Assembly (NCBI RefSeq): GCF_000719095.1
Contig: NZ_JOEH01000008.1
Coordinates: 186,001-250,000, forward strand
Direction: 5' to 3'
From: Streptacidiphilus jeojiense
Lineage (GTDB): Bacteria > Actinomycetota > Actinomycetes > Streptomycetales > Streptomycetaceae
Length of the DNA stretch: 64,000 nucleotides
A model generated the notes under the pieces. It saw only the letters and a list, made by a program, of their open reading frames with translations. It was not told the origin of the DNA and made no database searches. A program made the translations under genes and the position numbers. This document shows, in pieces, positions 53,332 through 62,269 of this stretch; position 1 is the first letter of the stretch; every line of letters starts with the position of its first letter.

Positions 53332-54108
53332 TCACCGACGGATCGACTCCGAGCGCTGGACGGTGCCGGTGATGCCGCTCGCGTCCTGCCTCGCCAGCAG
53401 GACCGCGGCAGCGGCCATCGCTTCAGGTGGTTCCACCGCCTCCGGCGGGATCTCCCGGCCGGCGCCGCTCGCGGCCCAGCCCTCGGTGAGCACCACCCGG
53501 GACGGGGCCAGGCAGTTGACCGCGATGTTGTCGGGCCTCAGATCGACCGCGAGCCCCAGGTAGAGCCGCTCGACGGCCGCCTTGGAGACCCAGTAGGCGT
53601 TGGCGCCCCGGTCGGTCATGCCCACCCCGCCGGTGGTCACCGCCACCAGCGAGCCGCCGCCGCGCGCCCTGAGGTGCGGGATTACCGCCCGGGTCACCAG
53701 GAACACCCCGGTCAGGTTGACGTCCAGGCACAGCTGCCAGCGCTTGAGCGGTGTGGACTCGACCGGGCCGAGCCAGAGCACCCCGGCGTTGGCGATCAGG
53801 ACGTCGATCCCGCCGAACTCCTTGACCGTGCCGGCCACGGCCGCCTCGACCGACTCCTCGGCGGTGACGTCGCAGGGGACCGCCAGAGCGCGGCCGCCCG
53901 CGTCCGTGATCCGTTGGGCGACCGCGTGGATGGTGCCGGGTACCCGCCCCTCCTGCTCGGAGCGGGCGGCGACGGCGACCGAGGCCCCCGCCTCCGCGAG
54001 GGCCAGCGCGACCGTGCGGCCGATGCCGCGGCTGGCCCCGGCGACGAAGGCGACCTTGCCCGCCAGCGGCTTACCCTCCGGCGGCTTCCCCTGCACCGGG
54101 CCGGTCAC
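53332..54108 (-). CDS. SDR-family oxidoreductase
   Basis: A 258-residue SDR: GASRGIG cofactor motif, ANAG, Y-x3-K (AYWVSKAAVE). The usual catalytic Ser region reads AVTTGG, so Thr may replace Ser. It starts with GTG, overlapping the stop of the upstream SDR gene as GTGA. With that gene it forms a two-SDR unit divergent from an acyl-CoA ligase and thiolase, suggesting oxidation of hydroxyacyl-CoA or alcohol intermediates. Confidence 0.88.
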   Translation of the reverse strand: MTGPVQGKPPEGKPLAGKVAFVAGASRGIGRTVALALAEAGASVAVAARSEQEGRVPGTIHAVAQRITDAGGRALAVPCDVTAEESVEAAVAGTVKEFGGIDVLIANAGVLWLGPVESTPLKRWQLCLDVNLTGVFLVTRAVIPHLRARGGGSLVAVTTGGVGMTDRGANAYWVSKAAVERLYLGLAVDLRPDNIAVNCLAPSRVVLTEGWAASGAGREIPPEAVEPPEAMAAAAVLLARQDASGITGTVQRSESIRR

Positions 54109-54869
54109 TTGGGCGGGAACCTGAGGCCGCCGTCGAGGCGGACGACCTCGCCGTTGAGGTAGCCGTTCTCGCAGATGTGCTGGACCAGGGCCGCGTACTC
54201 GGGCGACTGTCCCATCCGCTTGGGGTGCGGCACCTGGGGACCCCAGTAGGCCTCCAACTGGTCGCCGGCCTTGCCGTAGGCCGGGGTCAGGAAGGTGCCC
54301 GGGGCGATGGTGACCACCCGGATGCCGAGCGGGGAGAGGTCGCGGGCGGCCACCAGGGTCATGCTCACCACCCCGCCCTTGGCCGCGGCGTAGGGGAGTT
54401 GGCCGATCTGGCCCTCGTAGGCGGCGATCGAGGCGGTGTTGACGATCACGCCCCGGTCGCCGCCCTCGGCCGGCTCCTGCTTGGCGATGGCGGCCGCGGC
54501 CAGCCGCAGCACATTGAAGACGCCGGTGAGGTAGACCTCGATGGTGGTACGGAAGCCCGCGAGGTCCAGGGGTTCGCCGGTCTTGCCGACCAGCCGTCCG
54601 CCGCTGGCCGGTCCGCCGTGGGCGTCCACCGAGATCCGCAGCGGTCCCTGCGCCGCCGCCTCCTCCATCGCCGCCCTGACGTCCTCCTCGGAGGTGGCGT
54701 CGGTGCGCACGTAGCGCACGCCCAGCTCCTGCTCCAGCACCTTGCCCTTCTCATCGGCGAGGTCGGCGACGACCACCTTGGCCCCCGCCGCGTGCAGGCG
54801 ACGGACGGTGGCTTCGCCCAGGCCTCCCGCGCCGCCGACCACGACCGCGGAACTCCCACTGATCTGCAT
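54105..54869 (-). CDS. SDR, 3-hydroxyacyl-CoA dehydrogenase-like
   Basis: A 254-residue SDR of the HSD17B10 / type II 3-hydroxyacyl-CoA dehydrogenase group: GGAGGLG cofactor motif, [23 protein letters not shown] with catalytic Ser, Tyr and Lys (quoted stretch overlaps the active site), and the group-typical [10 protein letters not shown] and [12 protein letters not shown] loop. It would oxidise a 3-hydroxyacyl-CoA, fitting the thiolase encoded on the other strand. Divergent from the acyl-CoA ligase gene. Confidence 0.87.
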   Translation of the reverse strand: MQISGSSAVVVGGAGGLGEATVRRLHAAGAKVVVADLADEKGKVLEQELGVRYVRTDATSEEDVRAAMEEAAAQGPLRISVDAHGGPASGGRLVGKTGEPLDLAGFRTTIEVYLTGVFNVLRLAAAAIAKQEPAEGGDRGVIVNTASIAAYEGQIGQLPYAAAKGGVVSMTLVAARDLSPLGIRVVTIAPGTFLTPAYGKAGDQLEAYWGPQVPHPKRMGQSPEYAALVQHICENGYLNGEVVRLDGGLRFPPK

Positions 54870-54908
54870 GAAGGCTTCCCTCTCTTGCGAACAGTACTCT
54901 TGAAGTAG

Positions 54909-54923
54909 GAGAATAGCATTCTC
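54909..54923. promoter_or_regulatory. Operator GAGAA-N5-TTCTC, copy 1
   Basis: GAGAA-TAGCA-TTCTC lies directly before the acyl-CoA ligase ATG at 54924, in the 54-bp gap to the divergent SDR operon. The same architecture occurs at 60922-60936. A regulator bound here would occlude ribosome binding or transcription start of the ligase operon. Confidence 0.6.
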
Positions 54924-56360
54924 ATGAATATCACCATGGTCCTTGAGATGGCGGCTTCGGCAGGCGATCGGACGGCGGTGACGGCAGGCGGCCGTTCACT
55001 GACCGCCGCGGAACTGCTGCGGCTCGCCCATGCCGCCGCCCACCGGTTCCGGCACTACAGAGCCGTGCTCTACCTGGGTGCCAACCACGCCGCCTACCCG
55101 GTCGCCCTGTTCGGCGCGGCGGTGGCCGGCGTCCCCTTCGTCCCGCTCAACTACCGGCTCGGGGACGTGCAGTTGATCAGCCTGCTGTCCCGCCACCCCG
55201 GCGCCCTGGTGCTGCGTCCGGCGGATCTGGACGCCCTGCTCGACGCACCCGAGCCGGCCTCGCCGGACCCGGTGGACCCAACGCCGGAGGATGACGATCC
55301 CATTGCCGTCCTGCTCTACACCAGCGGGACCACCGCGGCTCCCAAGGCCGCCGTGCTGCGCCACCGGCACCTGCTCGCCTATGTGCTCAACACCCAGGAG
55401 TTCCAGTCCTCCGGCGAGGAGGACGCCGCGCTGGTGGCGGTGCCGCCCTACCATGTCGCCGGGCTGATGAACCTGATGACCAACCTCTACTCCGGCCGCC
55501 GGGTGGTCTACCTCGACGCCTTCGACCCGGAGGCCTGGCTGCGGACGGTCCGTCAGGAGCGGGTCAGCCATGCCATGGTGGTGCCGACCATGCTCGCCCG
55601 CATCGTCGCCCAGGTCCAGGGGGAGGACGCCGACACCCCCACGCTGCGCAGCCTGGCCTACGGCGGCGCCCGGGCCCCGCTGCCCGTCGTGGAGCAGGCC
55701 CTGCGCAAGTTCCCCGACACGGGTTTCGCCAACGCCTACGGACTGACCGAGACCGCCTCCTCGATCGCGGTGCTCGGCCCCGAGGACCACCGCGAGGCCC
55801 TGGCCTCCGACGACCCCGCGGTACGGGACCGGCTCGGATCGGTCGGCCGGGCGCTACCGGGCATCGAGATCCAGATCCGCACCGAGGACGACCGGCCGGC
55901 CGAGGACGGGACCACCGGACTGGTCTTCGTCCGCGGCGACCAGATCTCCGGCGAGTACGGCGGACGCAGCGTCCTGGACCCGGAGGGCTGGTTCGCCACC
56001 CGGGACCGCGGCCGGCTGGACGCCGACGGCTACCTCTTCATCGAGGGGCGGGCCGACGACACCATCATCCGCGGCGGGGAGAACATCGCCCCCGCCGAGA
56101 TCGAGGACGTCCTGCTCTCCTTCCCCGGGATCACCGAGGCGGCGGTGCTCGGCGTGCCGGACCCCGAGTGGGGACAGCGGATCGTCGCCGTCCTGGTCGG
56201 CACCGGGGACGCGGAGGAGATCCGACAGTGGGTCAGGGACCGGCTGCGGTCCTCCAGGACGCCCGACGCCGTCGTCTTCCGCCCCGAACTGCCCAAGACC
56301 GACACCGGAAAACTGCTGCGCCGCACCCTACTGGCCGAACTGGAGACCACCCATGCCTGA
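54924..56360 (+). CDS. AMP-dependent acyl-CoA ligase
   Basis: A 478-residue ANL ligase, on the short side for the family (500-560). Core motif LLYTSGTTAAPK, adenylate motif YGLTETAS, A8 region RDRGRLDADGYLFI and the C-terminal lysine in PKTDTGKLLRR are intact. It activates a free acid to its CoA thioester. Its 3' end overlaps the thiolase gene by 8 nt. The exact start is uncertain (ATG 54924 or 54936) because the operator-like repeat abuts it. Confidence 0.88.
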   Translation: MNITMVLEMAASAGDRTAVTAGGRSLTAAELLRLAHAAAHRFRHYRAVLYLGANHAAYPVALFGAAVAGVPFVPLNYRLGDVQLISLLSRHPGALVLRPADLDALLDAPEPASPDPVDPTPEDDDPIAVLLYTSGTTAAPKAAVLRHRHLLAYVLNTQEFQSSGEEDAALVAVPPYHVAGLMNLMTNLYSGRRVVYLDAFDPEAWLRTVRQERVSHAMVVPTMLARIVAQVQGEDADTPTLRSLAYGGARAPLPVVEQALRKFPDTGFANAYGLTETASSIAVLGPEDHREALASDDPAVRDRLGSVGRALPGIEIQIRTEDDRPAEDGTTGLVFVRGDQISGEYGGRSVLDPEGWFATRDRGRLDADGYLFIEGRADDTIIRGGENIAPAEIEDVLLSFPGITEAAVLGVPDPEWGQRIVAVLVGTGDAEEIRQWVRDRLRSSRTPDAVVFRPELPKTDTGKLLRRTLLAELETTHA

Positions 56361-57492
56361 AGCAGTGCTCGTGTCCGCCCTGCGCACCCCCGTCGGCACC
56401 TCCTTCAAGGGAACCCTGCGCGACACCAACGCCTTCGACCTGGGCCACCACATCGTCAGCGCCGCGGCGGAGGGCCTGGACCCGGCCCTGATCGACGACG
56501 TGATCCTGGCCGAGGGCCTGTACGGCGGCGGGGTCATCGCCCGGCACGCTGCGCTGACCGCCGGCCTGACCGCCGTCCCCGGACTGGCCCACAACCGGCA
56601 CTGCGCCGCGAGCCTGGCCTCGGTCCAGAGCGCGGCCGCGAGCATCCGGGCGGGCATGGACCGGCTGGTCATCGCCGGCGGCGTGAACTCCTCCTCCACC
56701 GGGCCCCGTTCCCGGATCAAGGTGGACGGGGAACTGGTCGACTGGAACCCGCCCACCCACCCGGACCGTCCCGACGCCCCCAACCTGGACATGTCGATCA
56801 CCGTGGGCTGGAACACCGCGGTGCGGGCCGGGATCACCCGCGCCGAGATGGACGCCTGGGCGCTGCGCTCGCACCGCAACGCCGTGCGCTCCATCGACGC
56901 GGGCCACTTCAAGGAGGAGATCGTTCCGATCGAGACCGCACACGGGCTGTTCTCGGTCGACGAGCACCCGCGCCGGGAGACCAGCGCCGAGAAGCTGGCC
57001 GCGCTGAAGCCGCTGCACCCGGAGATCGAGGGCTTCAGCATCACCGCCGGCAACGCCGCCGGCGTCAACGACGGCGCCGCCGCTCTGGTGGTGGCCAGCG
57101 ACCAGTTGGGGCTGCCCTCGCTGGCCACGGTCCGGGCCTGGGCCTCGGTCGGCGTGGACCCCGCCGAGACCGGTCTGGCCTCGGTCCCGGCGATCAACAA
57201 GGCGCTGGCCCGAGCGGGTCTGTCGGCCTCTGACGTCGACCTGTTCGAGATCAACGAGGCCTTCGCGGTGGTGCCGGTGGCGGCCTGCCGGCTGCTGGAC
57301 ATCGACCCGGAGCTGGTGAACGTCAACGGCAGCGGCTGCTCGCTGGGCCACCCGATCGCCGCCACGGGGGCGCGGATGCTGGTCACCCTGGTGCACGAGC
57401 TGCGGCGGCGCGGGGGTGGCGTGGGGGTTGCGGCGATGTGCGCGGGCGGGGGGATGGGCTCGGCAACGGTGGTGGAGGTCCCGGCGCCGTGA
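56353..57492 (+). CDS. Thiolase (acetyl-CoA acyltransferase)
   Basis: A 379-residue degradative-type thiolase. Acyl-accepting Cys84 (NRHCAAS), His333 (GHPIAATG) and Cys363 (CAGGGMG) complete the active site; the internal NEAF motif is present. It would cleave a 3-ketoacyl-CoA with CoA. Overlap with the ligase gene shows one operon. Neither an acyl-CoA dehydrogenase nor an enoyl-CoA hydratase is encoded in this block. Confidence 0.92.
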   Translation: MPEAVLVSALRTPVGTSFKGTLRDTNAFDLGHHIVSAAAEGLDPALIDDVILAEGLYGGGVIARHAALTAGLTAVPGLAHNRHCAASLASVQSAAASIRAGMDRLVIAGGVNSSSTGPRSRIKVDGELVDWNPPTHPDRPDAPNLDMSITVGWNTAVRAGITRAEMDAWALRSHRNAVRSIDAGHFKEEIVPIETAHGLFSVDEHPRRETSAEKLAALKPLHPEIEGFSITAGNAAGVNDGAAALVVASDQLGLPSLATVRAWASVGVDPAETGLASVPAINKALARAGLSASDVDLFEINEAFAVVPVAACRLLDIDPELVNVNGSGCSLGHPIAATGARMLVTLVHELRRRGGGVGVAAMCAGGGMGSATVVEVPAP

Positions 57493-57534
57493 CTTGACGG
57501 TTCGTTCTTGACTGCGGCCTCTGCATGGTTGGCA

Positions 57535-57607
57535 GCGCAGTTCCCCGCGCCCCTGAGCATGTGCAACTGAGCCAGTTGCAGACCGCTGGGGGCGCGGGGA
57601 ACTGCGC
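57535..57607. repeat. Streptomyces-type intergenic hairpin repeat, copy 2
   Basis: Outer arms of 19 bp (57535-57553 and 57589-57607) are perfectly complementary; inside them TGCAACTG (57562-57569) and CAGTTGCA (57573-57580) form a second stem. Copy 1 is at 44994-45058. Located between convergent thiolase and SDR genes. Confidence 0.8.
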
Positions 57608-57637
57608 GACAAGCCAGCTACGGTCCGCAGTCGAGGA

Positions 57638-58414
57638 TCAGCGCGCGGTCCAGCCGCCGTCGACCACCACCGTCTGACCGGTGACATAGCTCCCGGCGTC
57701 GCCGGCCAGCCAGAGCACCGCGCCGACGATGTCGTCGGGGCTGCCCTCCCGCGGCAGCGGGGTGTTGCGGCGCAGGTACTCGGTGGCGCGCTCGCTCGCG
57801 TAGAGCGGGCCGGTGATCTCGCTGCGGAAGAAGCCGGGGGCCACCGTGTTCACCCGGATCGAGTGCCGCGCCCACTGCACCGCCAGCTCCGCGGTCAGCC
57901 CGGACAGGCCGGCCTTGCTCGCCGCGTAGGAGGCCTGCGGTATCCCGGGGATGCCGACCCGGCCGCTGATGGACGAGACATTGACGACGCTCCCCCGGCC
58001 GACGGCGCACATGTGCGGGAAGGCCGCCTGCGCGAGCAGCAGTGGGGCCAGCAGGTTCAGGTCCAGGGTCCGGCGCACGCCCTCCAGCGGCTCGGACTCC
58101 GCGCGCTCGCTGTTGACCATCGTCCCGGCGGCGTTGACCAGGATCTCCGGCGGTCCCAGCCCCTCGACCACGGCGGGGACGACCGAGCCGATCCGGTCGG
58201 AATCCGACAGGTCGCAGGCGACGGCGAGCCCGCCGATCTCCTCGGCGAGCCCGTCCAGCCGGTCCTGACGGCGCGCCACCACGGCGACCCGGGCGCCGAA
58301 CGCGGCCAGGGCCCGGGCGACCGAGGCCCCCAGCCCGGAGGAGGCACCGGTCACGATCGCGACCCGGCCGTCCAGGCCGAACATCCGTAGTGCTGCTGCA
58401 TCCGGGTCCGACAC
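57638..58414 (-). CDS. SDR-family oxidoreductase
   Basis: A 258-residue classical SDR with TGASSGLG, NAAG, catalytic Ser in NVSSISG and Y-x3-K (SYAASKAG), plus the C-terminal VVDGGWTAR typical of FabG/gluconate-dehydrogenase-like members. It is the last gene of a ligase-GntR-SDR unit. Direct repeats of GTCCGTCAGC lie just upstream (58452-58474). Confidence 0.9.
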   Translation of the reverse strand: MSDPDAAALRMFGLDGRVAIVTGASSGLGASVARALAAFGARVAVVARRQDRLDGLAEEIGGLAVACDLSDSDRIGSVVPAVVEGLGPPEILVNAAGTMVNSERAESEPLEGVRRTLDLNLLAPLLLAQAAFPHMCAVGRGSVVNVSSISGRVGIPGIPQASYAASKAGLSGLTAELAVQWARHSIRVNTVAPGFFRSEITGPLYASERATEYLRRNTPLPREGSPDDIVGAVLWLAGDAGSYVTGQTVVVDGGWTAR

Positions 58415-58451
58415 GTGGGCCTCTCCGACTCCGCAGGGTTCCTGTCGTACA

Positions 58452-58474
58452 GTCCGTCAGCACGGTCCGTCAGC
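58452..58474 (-). promoter_or_regulatory. Direct repeats, candidate GntR site
   Basis: GTCCGTCAGC occurs at 58452-58461 and 58465-58474 (13-bp period), between the GntR gene's end and the SDR start. The same word core GTCCGTCA occurs at 59302-59309 upstream of the GntR gene. Confidence 0.4.
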
Positions 58475-59279
58475 CGCGGCGGAAGCGCATCCGGCTCCGG
58501 GCGGAGGCGGCGTCGATCACCCGGTCCTTGAGGGTGCGGCAGACCCAGCGCTGGGTCGCCGTCAGATGCTCGCCCGCGATCCTCGCGGTTTCGTCGGCGT
58601 CGCCCTGCTCGATGCTCTCGACCAGGCGCTGGTGCGCCCGCTGGGCGACGGCGCGGTCGGCGCGCGAGGGGTAGGAGCCGCGCGACACCTGGGCGTCCGC
58701 CCAGGCCTCCTCCTGGACCGACCAGAGCGAGGTCAGGCTCTTCACCACCACGCGCAGCGTGACATTGGGATCGAATCCGACCACGGTGTCGTGGAAGGCG
58801 CGCGAGGCCCGGGTGAACGCCGCACCGTCGTCGATGCAGCCCTCGCTCTCGGCCAGCAGCTCGCGCAGCCGCGGCACCAGCACCCGCTTGCGGTCGCGTT
58901 CCGACCGCTGGGCGCAGTGGGCCGCGCACAGCGGTTCCAAGGTGGCCAGCGCGGCGCCGAGGTCCGGCACCCCGACCTGCATCGCCTGCAGCGTCAGGCC
59001 CAGGGCGTAGCCGGCGGTCCCGATGTCGGGAGCATGCACGGTGGCGCCGCCGCGGTTGCCGCGCAGCACGGTGATGAAGCCCTCGGTCTCCAGGATCCGC
59101 AGCGCCTCGCGCACCGAGGGATGGCTGACGCCGAACTCCGCGACCAGCTCCTCCTGCTTGGGCAGCGTCGAGCCGTCGACGATGCCGCCTGCCAGGATCC
59201 GGTCGCGCAGCGCCGCGGCGACCTGCTCCGCCATCCGCATCTGCCCGATCTTGACGTGCTCGGACCCTGTTCGTTCCAT
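58470..59279 (-). CDS. GntR-family regulator (FCD domain)
   Basis: A 269-residue FadR-subfamily regulator: winged helix at about 15-85 (LPKQEELVAEFGVSHPSVREAL) and an FCD helical domain (about 100-245). It probably controls the surrounding ligase, SDR and perhaps P450 genes in response to a carboxylic acid or its CoA ester. It lies between the ligase (27 bp upstream) and SDR genes on one strand. Confidence 0.92.
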   Translation of the reverse strand: MERTGSEHVKIGQMRMAEQVAAALRDRILAGGIVDGSTLPKQEELVAEFGVSHPSVREALRILETEGFITVLRGNRGGATVHAPDIGTAGYALGLTLQAMQVGVPDLGAALATLEPLCAAHCAQRSERDRKRVLVPRLRELLAESEGCIDDGAAFTRASRAFHDTVVGFDPNVTLRVVVKSLTSLWSVQEEAWADAQVSRGSYPSRADRAVAQRAHQRLVESIEQGDADETARIAGEHLTATQRWVCRTLKDRVIDAASARSRMRFRRG

Positions 59280-59295
59280 GATTGCAAGGTTAGCA

Positions 59296-59310
59296 GTGAT
59301 GGTCCGTCAC
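59296..59310. promoter_or_regulatory. Inverted repeat upstream of the GntR gene
   Basis: GTGA-TGGTCCG-TCAC, 17 bp before the GntR start and overlapping the ligase stop codon; its right part shares GTCCGTCA with 58452-58474. Confidence 0.35.
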
Positions 59311-60812
59311 CCCCTCAGGCGAGGCGGCTCGGCGAGCAGCTCGGGCAGCCGGGCGCGCTGCACCTTGCCCATCGCGTTCACCGGCAGGACGTCGACCTGG
59401 GACCAGGTCTCCGGGACCTTGTAGGCGGCGAGTTGGCGCCGGCAGAGCTCGGCGAGGGCCTCGAAGTCCAGCGGCGGGCCGGCGCTCTGGACCACGGCGC
59501 CCACCCGCTGCCCCAGACGCTCGTCAGGCACCGCGTACACGGCGACCACGGCGACGTCCGGGTGCGATGCGATGACGCGTTCCACCTCCAGCGGGTAGAC
59601 ATTGGCCCCGCCCCGGATGATGACCAGCTTCTTGCGGTCCAGCACGGTCAGCCAGCCGTCGGCGTCGACGGTGCCGATGTCTCCGGTGCGGACCGGCCCC
59701 GGTTCCGGCGGACGGATGGCGCCGTCCTCCCGGACGCCGAGCATCGGCCGCCAACTGCCCGCCCACGAACCGGTTGCGGCCCCACTCAGCCGCAGCTCGC
59801 CGAGCTCGCCGGCCGGGAGGCGGCGCCCCTCGTCGTCGTAGGCGGCGACGTCGTAGTGCGGCAGCACCTGCCCGCTGGTACCCGGGCGCCAGGCGTCGCC
59901 CGGCGGGTCGATGGACACCACCGTCGGCGCCTCGGTCAGTCCGTAGGTGACCCGGGGCACCAGGCCGTGCGCGGCGGCGAAGGCCTGGCGCAGCGAGTCC
60001 GGGGTGTCACTGCCGCCGCTCCACACCTCCTGCAGCGGGCCGAGGTCGAAGTCCGGCCGTCCGGCCAGGTCGTAGAGCTGCGCGGGCGCACCGTTCCACA
60101 CCGTGACCCGGCGCGAGGAGATCCACTGGGCGACCCCCTCGGCATCGCGCCGGTCCATCACCACCGCACATCCGCCGGCCTGCGCGGTGAGCAGGGTGGA
60201 CAGCACCATGAGGTTGAGAATGGTCAGCGGGAAGCTGTCACCCTTGCGCAGCTCGGGTCCCCAGCCCCGGGAGGCGACCAGGACGGCGCCGGGCAGCAGC
60301 AGGTTGCGCTGGCTGTGCACGATCGCCTTGGGGCGGCCCGAGGTCCCACTGGTGAAGGCGATCCCGGCCGGCCCGTCCAGGTCCAGGTCGACGCGGGGGG
60401 CCCGTTCGTCACGGGCCGTCAGTTCCGTCCAGCGATCGGGGTCGACCCGCTCCGGGGAGCTGAGCCGGTAGCGGGCGCCGGCCAGCACCACAGCGGGGTC
60501 GCAGACGTCGCGCAGCTCCTGCTGTTCCGCGGCCGACAGCGCCTCGCCGATCCCCGCCCAGACGGCGCCGATCCGCTGGGCGCCGTGGAAGGCCGCGACG
60601 ATGTCCAGATCGTTGGGCAGGCAGGCCGCGACCCGGTCGCCGGGGCGTACGCCGAGCGACCACAGCGCTCCGGCCGCCCTGCGCGCCCGGTCGTCGAGCT
60701 CGGCGTAGGACCAGACACCGGAGGCCGCCTCGACCGCCTCCGCGCCCGAGCGCGAGGCGAGTTGGGCGTCCAGTACCTGCGCGATCGAGCCCGGGAGGGC
60801 GACGCTGCTCAT
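59307..60812 (-). CDS. AMP-dependent acyl-CoA/aryl-CoA ligase
   Basis: A 501-residue ANL ligase with core motif FTSGTSGRPKAIV, adenylate motif YGLTEAPT, A8 region TGDIGTVDADGWL and C-terminal LPVNAMGKVQR. It activates a carboxylic acid as CoA thioester; the substrate is not evident. AAGGATG stands 5 nt before the ATG at 60812. It is divergent from the P450 gene across 164 bp containing two palindromes, suggesting shared control. Confidence 0.9.
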   Translation of the reverse strand: MSSVALPGSIAQVLDAQLASRSGAEAVEAASGVWSYAELDDRARRAAGALWSLGVRPGDRVAACLPNDLDIVAAFHGAQRIGAVWAGIGEALSAAEQQELRDVCDPAVVLAGARYRLSSPERVDPDRWTELTARDERAPRVDLDLDGPAGIAFTSGTSGRPKAIVHSQRNLLLPGAVLVASRGWGPELRKGDSFPLTILNLMVLSTLLTAQAGGCAVVMDRRDAEGVAQWISSRRVTVWNGAPAQLYDLAGRPDFDLGPLQEVWSGGSDTPDSLRQAFAAAHGLVPRVTYGLTEAPTVVSIDPPGDAWRPGTSGQVLPHYDVAAYDDEGRRLPAGELGELRLSGAATGSWAGSWRPMLGVREDGAIRPPEPGPVRTGDIGTVDADGWLTVLDRKKLVIIRGGANVYPLEVERVIASHPDVAVVAVYAVPDERLGQRVGAVVQSAGPPLDFEALAELCRRQLAAYKVPETWSQVDVLPVNAMGKVQRARLPELLAEPPRLRG

Positions 60813-60830
60813 GGCATCCTTGATATCACT

Positions 60831-60844
60831 ATCCTTGTAAGGAT
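60831..60844. promoter_or_regulatory. Palindrome ATCCTT-GT-AAGGAT
   Basis: An inverted repeat with 6-bp arms 18 bp upstream of the ligase start, in the ligase/P450 divergent region. Regulator unknown. Confidence 0.4.
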
Positions 60845-60921
60845 TAAAGGCATAGCCCGTAGTGTGCGCGCACCGACCGTTGACGTCGCAGCCATGCCAT
60901 GAAAATGTGATCCTCGCATAT

Positions 60922-60936
60922 GAGAATAAACTTCTC
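60922..60936. promoter_or_regulatory. Operator GAGAA-N5-TTCTC, copy 2
   Basis: GAGAA-TAAAC-TTCTC, extended by T and A to TGAGAA-N5-TTCTCA (60921-60937), lies 40 bp upstream of the P450 start. It matches copy 1 at 54909-54923, with the spacer also starting TA. Confidence 0.6.
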
Positions 60937-60976
60937 ACAGGCTCCGGCAAGGCAGTGACGGAGAGGTGTGCCAACA

Positions 60977-62269
60977 GTGGACGACTTCGAGGCGATGGAC
61001 TACTTCCGCGACGACGCGCTCGTCGCGGATCCGTACCCCTATCTGGACGCCCTGCGCCAGCAGTGCCCGGTACGGCGCGAACCCCATCACGACGTGCTGA
61101 TGGTCACCGGCTACGACGAGGCCGTCGAGGTGTTCCACGACGCCAAGACCTTCTCCTCCTGCATCGCGGTGACCGGCCCCTTCCCCGGGTTCCCGGTCCC
61201 GCTCGTGGGCGACGACCTGACCGAGCTGATCGAGCAGCACCGCGACGAACTCCCGATGAGCGACCAGCTCCCCACGATGGACCCGCCCACCCACACCGAC
61301 CACCGCGCACTGCTGATGCGGCTGATCACGCCCAAGCGCCTCAAGGAGAACGAGGAGGCCATGGGCCGGCTGGCCGACCGCGTACTGGACGGCTTCCTGG
61401 CCGACGGCCAGGGCGAGTTCATCAGCGGCTTCGCCGGCCCCTTCACCCTGCTCGTCATCGCCGACCTGCTCGGCGTGCCCGAGGAGGACCTGGGCGAGTT
61501 CCTGGAGCGGATGCAGCAACGACCGCAGTCGGCCGGCGGCCTCGGCAGCACCGGCGACGACACCCTGGCCCACTCCCCGATGGAGTTCCTCTACGAGCGG
61601 TTCGCCGCCTACATCGAGGACCGCCGCCGCGAGCCGCGCGGCGACGTGCTCACCGGCCTGGCCACCGCGACCTTCCCCGACGGTTCGATGCCCGAGGTCG
61701 GGGACGTGGTGCGGGTCGCCGCCAACCTCTTCTCGGCGGGCCAGGAGACCACCGTCCGGCTGCTCAGCTCCGCGTTCAAGCTGATCGCCGAGGACCCGGA
61801 CCTGCAGCGGCTGCTGCGCGACGACCGCACCCGCATCCCCAACTTCGTCGAGGAGACCCTGCGGATGGAGAGTCCGATCAAGGGCGACTTCCGGCTGTCC
61901 CGGGTGCCGACCACGGTGGGCGGGGTCGACATCCCGGCCGGCACCACGCTGATGGTGGTCAACGGTGCCGCGAACCGCGATCCGCGCCGCTTCGAGGACC
62001 CGGGCACCTTCGACCCCGCCCGCCCCAACGCCCGTCAGCACCTGGCGTTCGGGCGCGGAATCCACGCCTGCCCCGGCGCACCGCTGGCCCGGGCCGAGGG
62101 CCGGGTGGGCATCGAGCGGCTGCTCGACCGCACCGCCGACATCCGCATCTCGGAGCGGGTGCACGGCCCGGCCGACGCCCGCCGTTACCAGTACATCCCG
62201 ACCTTCATCCTCCGCGGCCTGACCCATCTGAACCTGGACTTCACGCCCGCCGAGGAGAGCGCCCGATGA
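60977..62269 (+). CDS. Cytochrome P450 monooxygenase
   Basis: A soluble bacterial class I P450 of 430 residues. I-helix oxygen-activation motif AGQET (254-258), ExxR in EETLR (Glu293, Arg296) and the heme loop FGRGIHACPG with Cys365 are intact. GTG at 60977 is chosen because GGAGAGG (60960-60966) is then 10 nt away; the GTG at 60968 almost touches it. Its stop overlaps the ferredoxin start as ATGA, so the redox partner is co-translated. Substrate likely the acid handled by the neighbouring ligases (inference). Confidence 0.92.
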   Translation: MDDFEAMDYFRDDALVADPYPYLDALRQQCPVRREPHHDVLMVTGYDEAVEVFHDAKTFSSCIAVTGPFPGFPVPLVGDDLTELIEQHRDELPMSDQLPTMDPPTHTDHRALLMRLITPKRLKENEEAMGRLADRVLDGFLADGQGEFISGFAGPFTLLVIADLLGVPEEDLGEFLERMQQRPQSAGGLGSTGDDTLAHSPMEFLYERFAAYIEDRRREPRGDVLTGLATATFPDGSMPEVGDVVRVAANLFSAGQETTVRLLSSAFKLIAEDPDLQRLLRDDRTRIPNFVEETLRMESPIKGDFRLSRVPTTVGGVDIPAGTTLMVVNGAANRDPRRFEDPGTFDPARPNARQHLAFGRGIHACPGAPLARAEGRVGIERLLDRTADIRISERVHGPADARRYQYIPTFILRGLTHLNLDFTPAEESAR

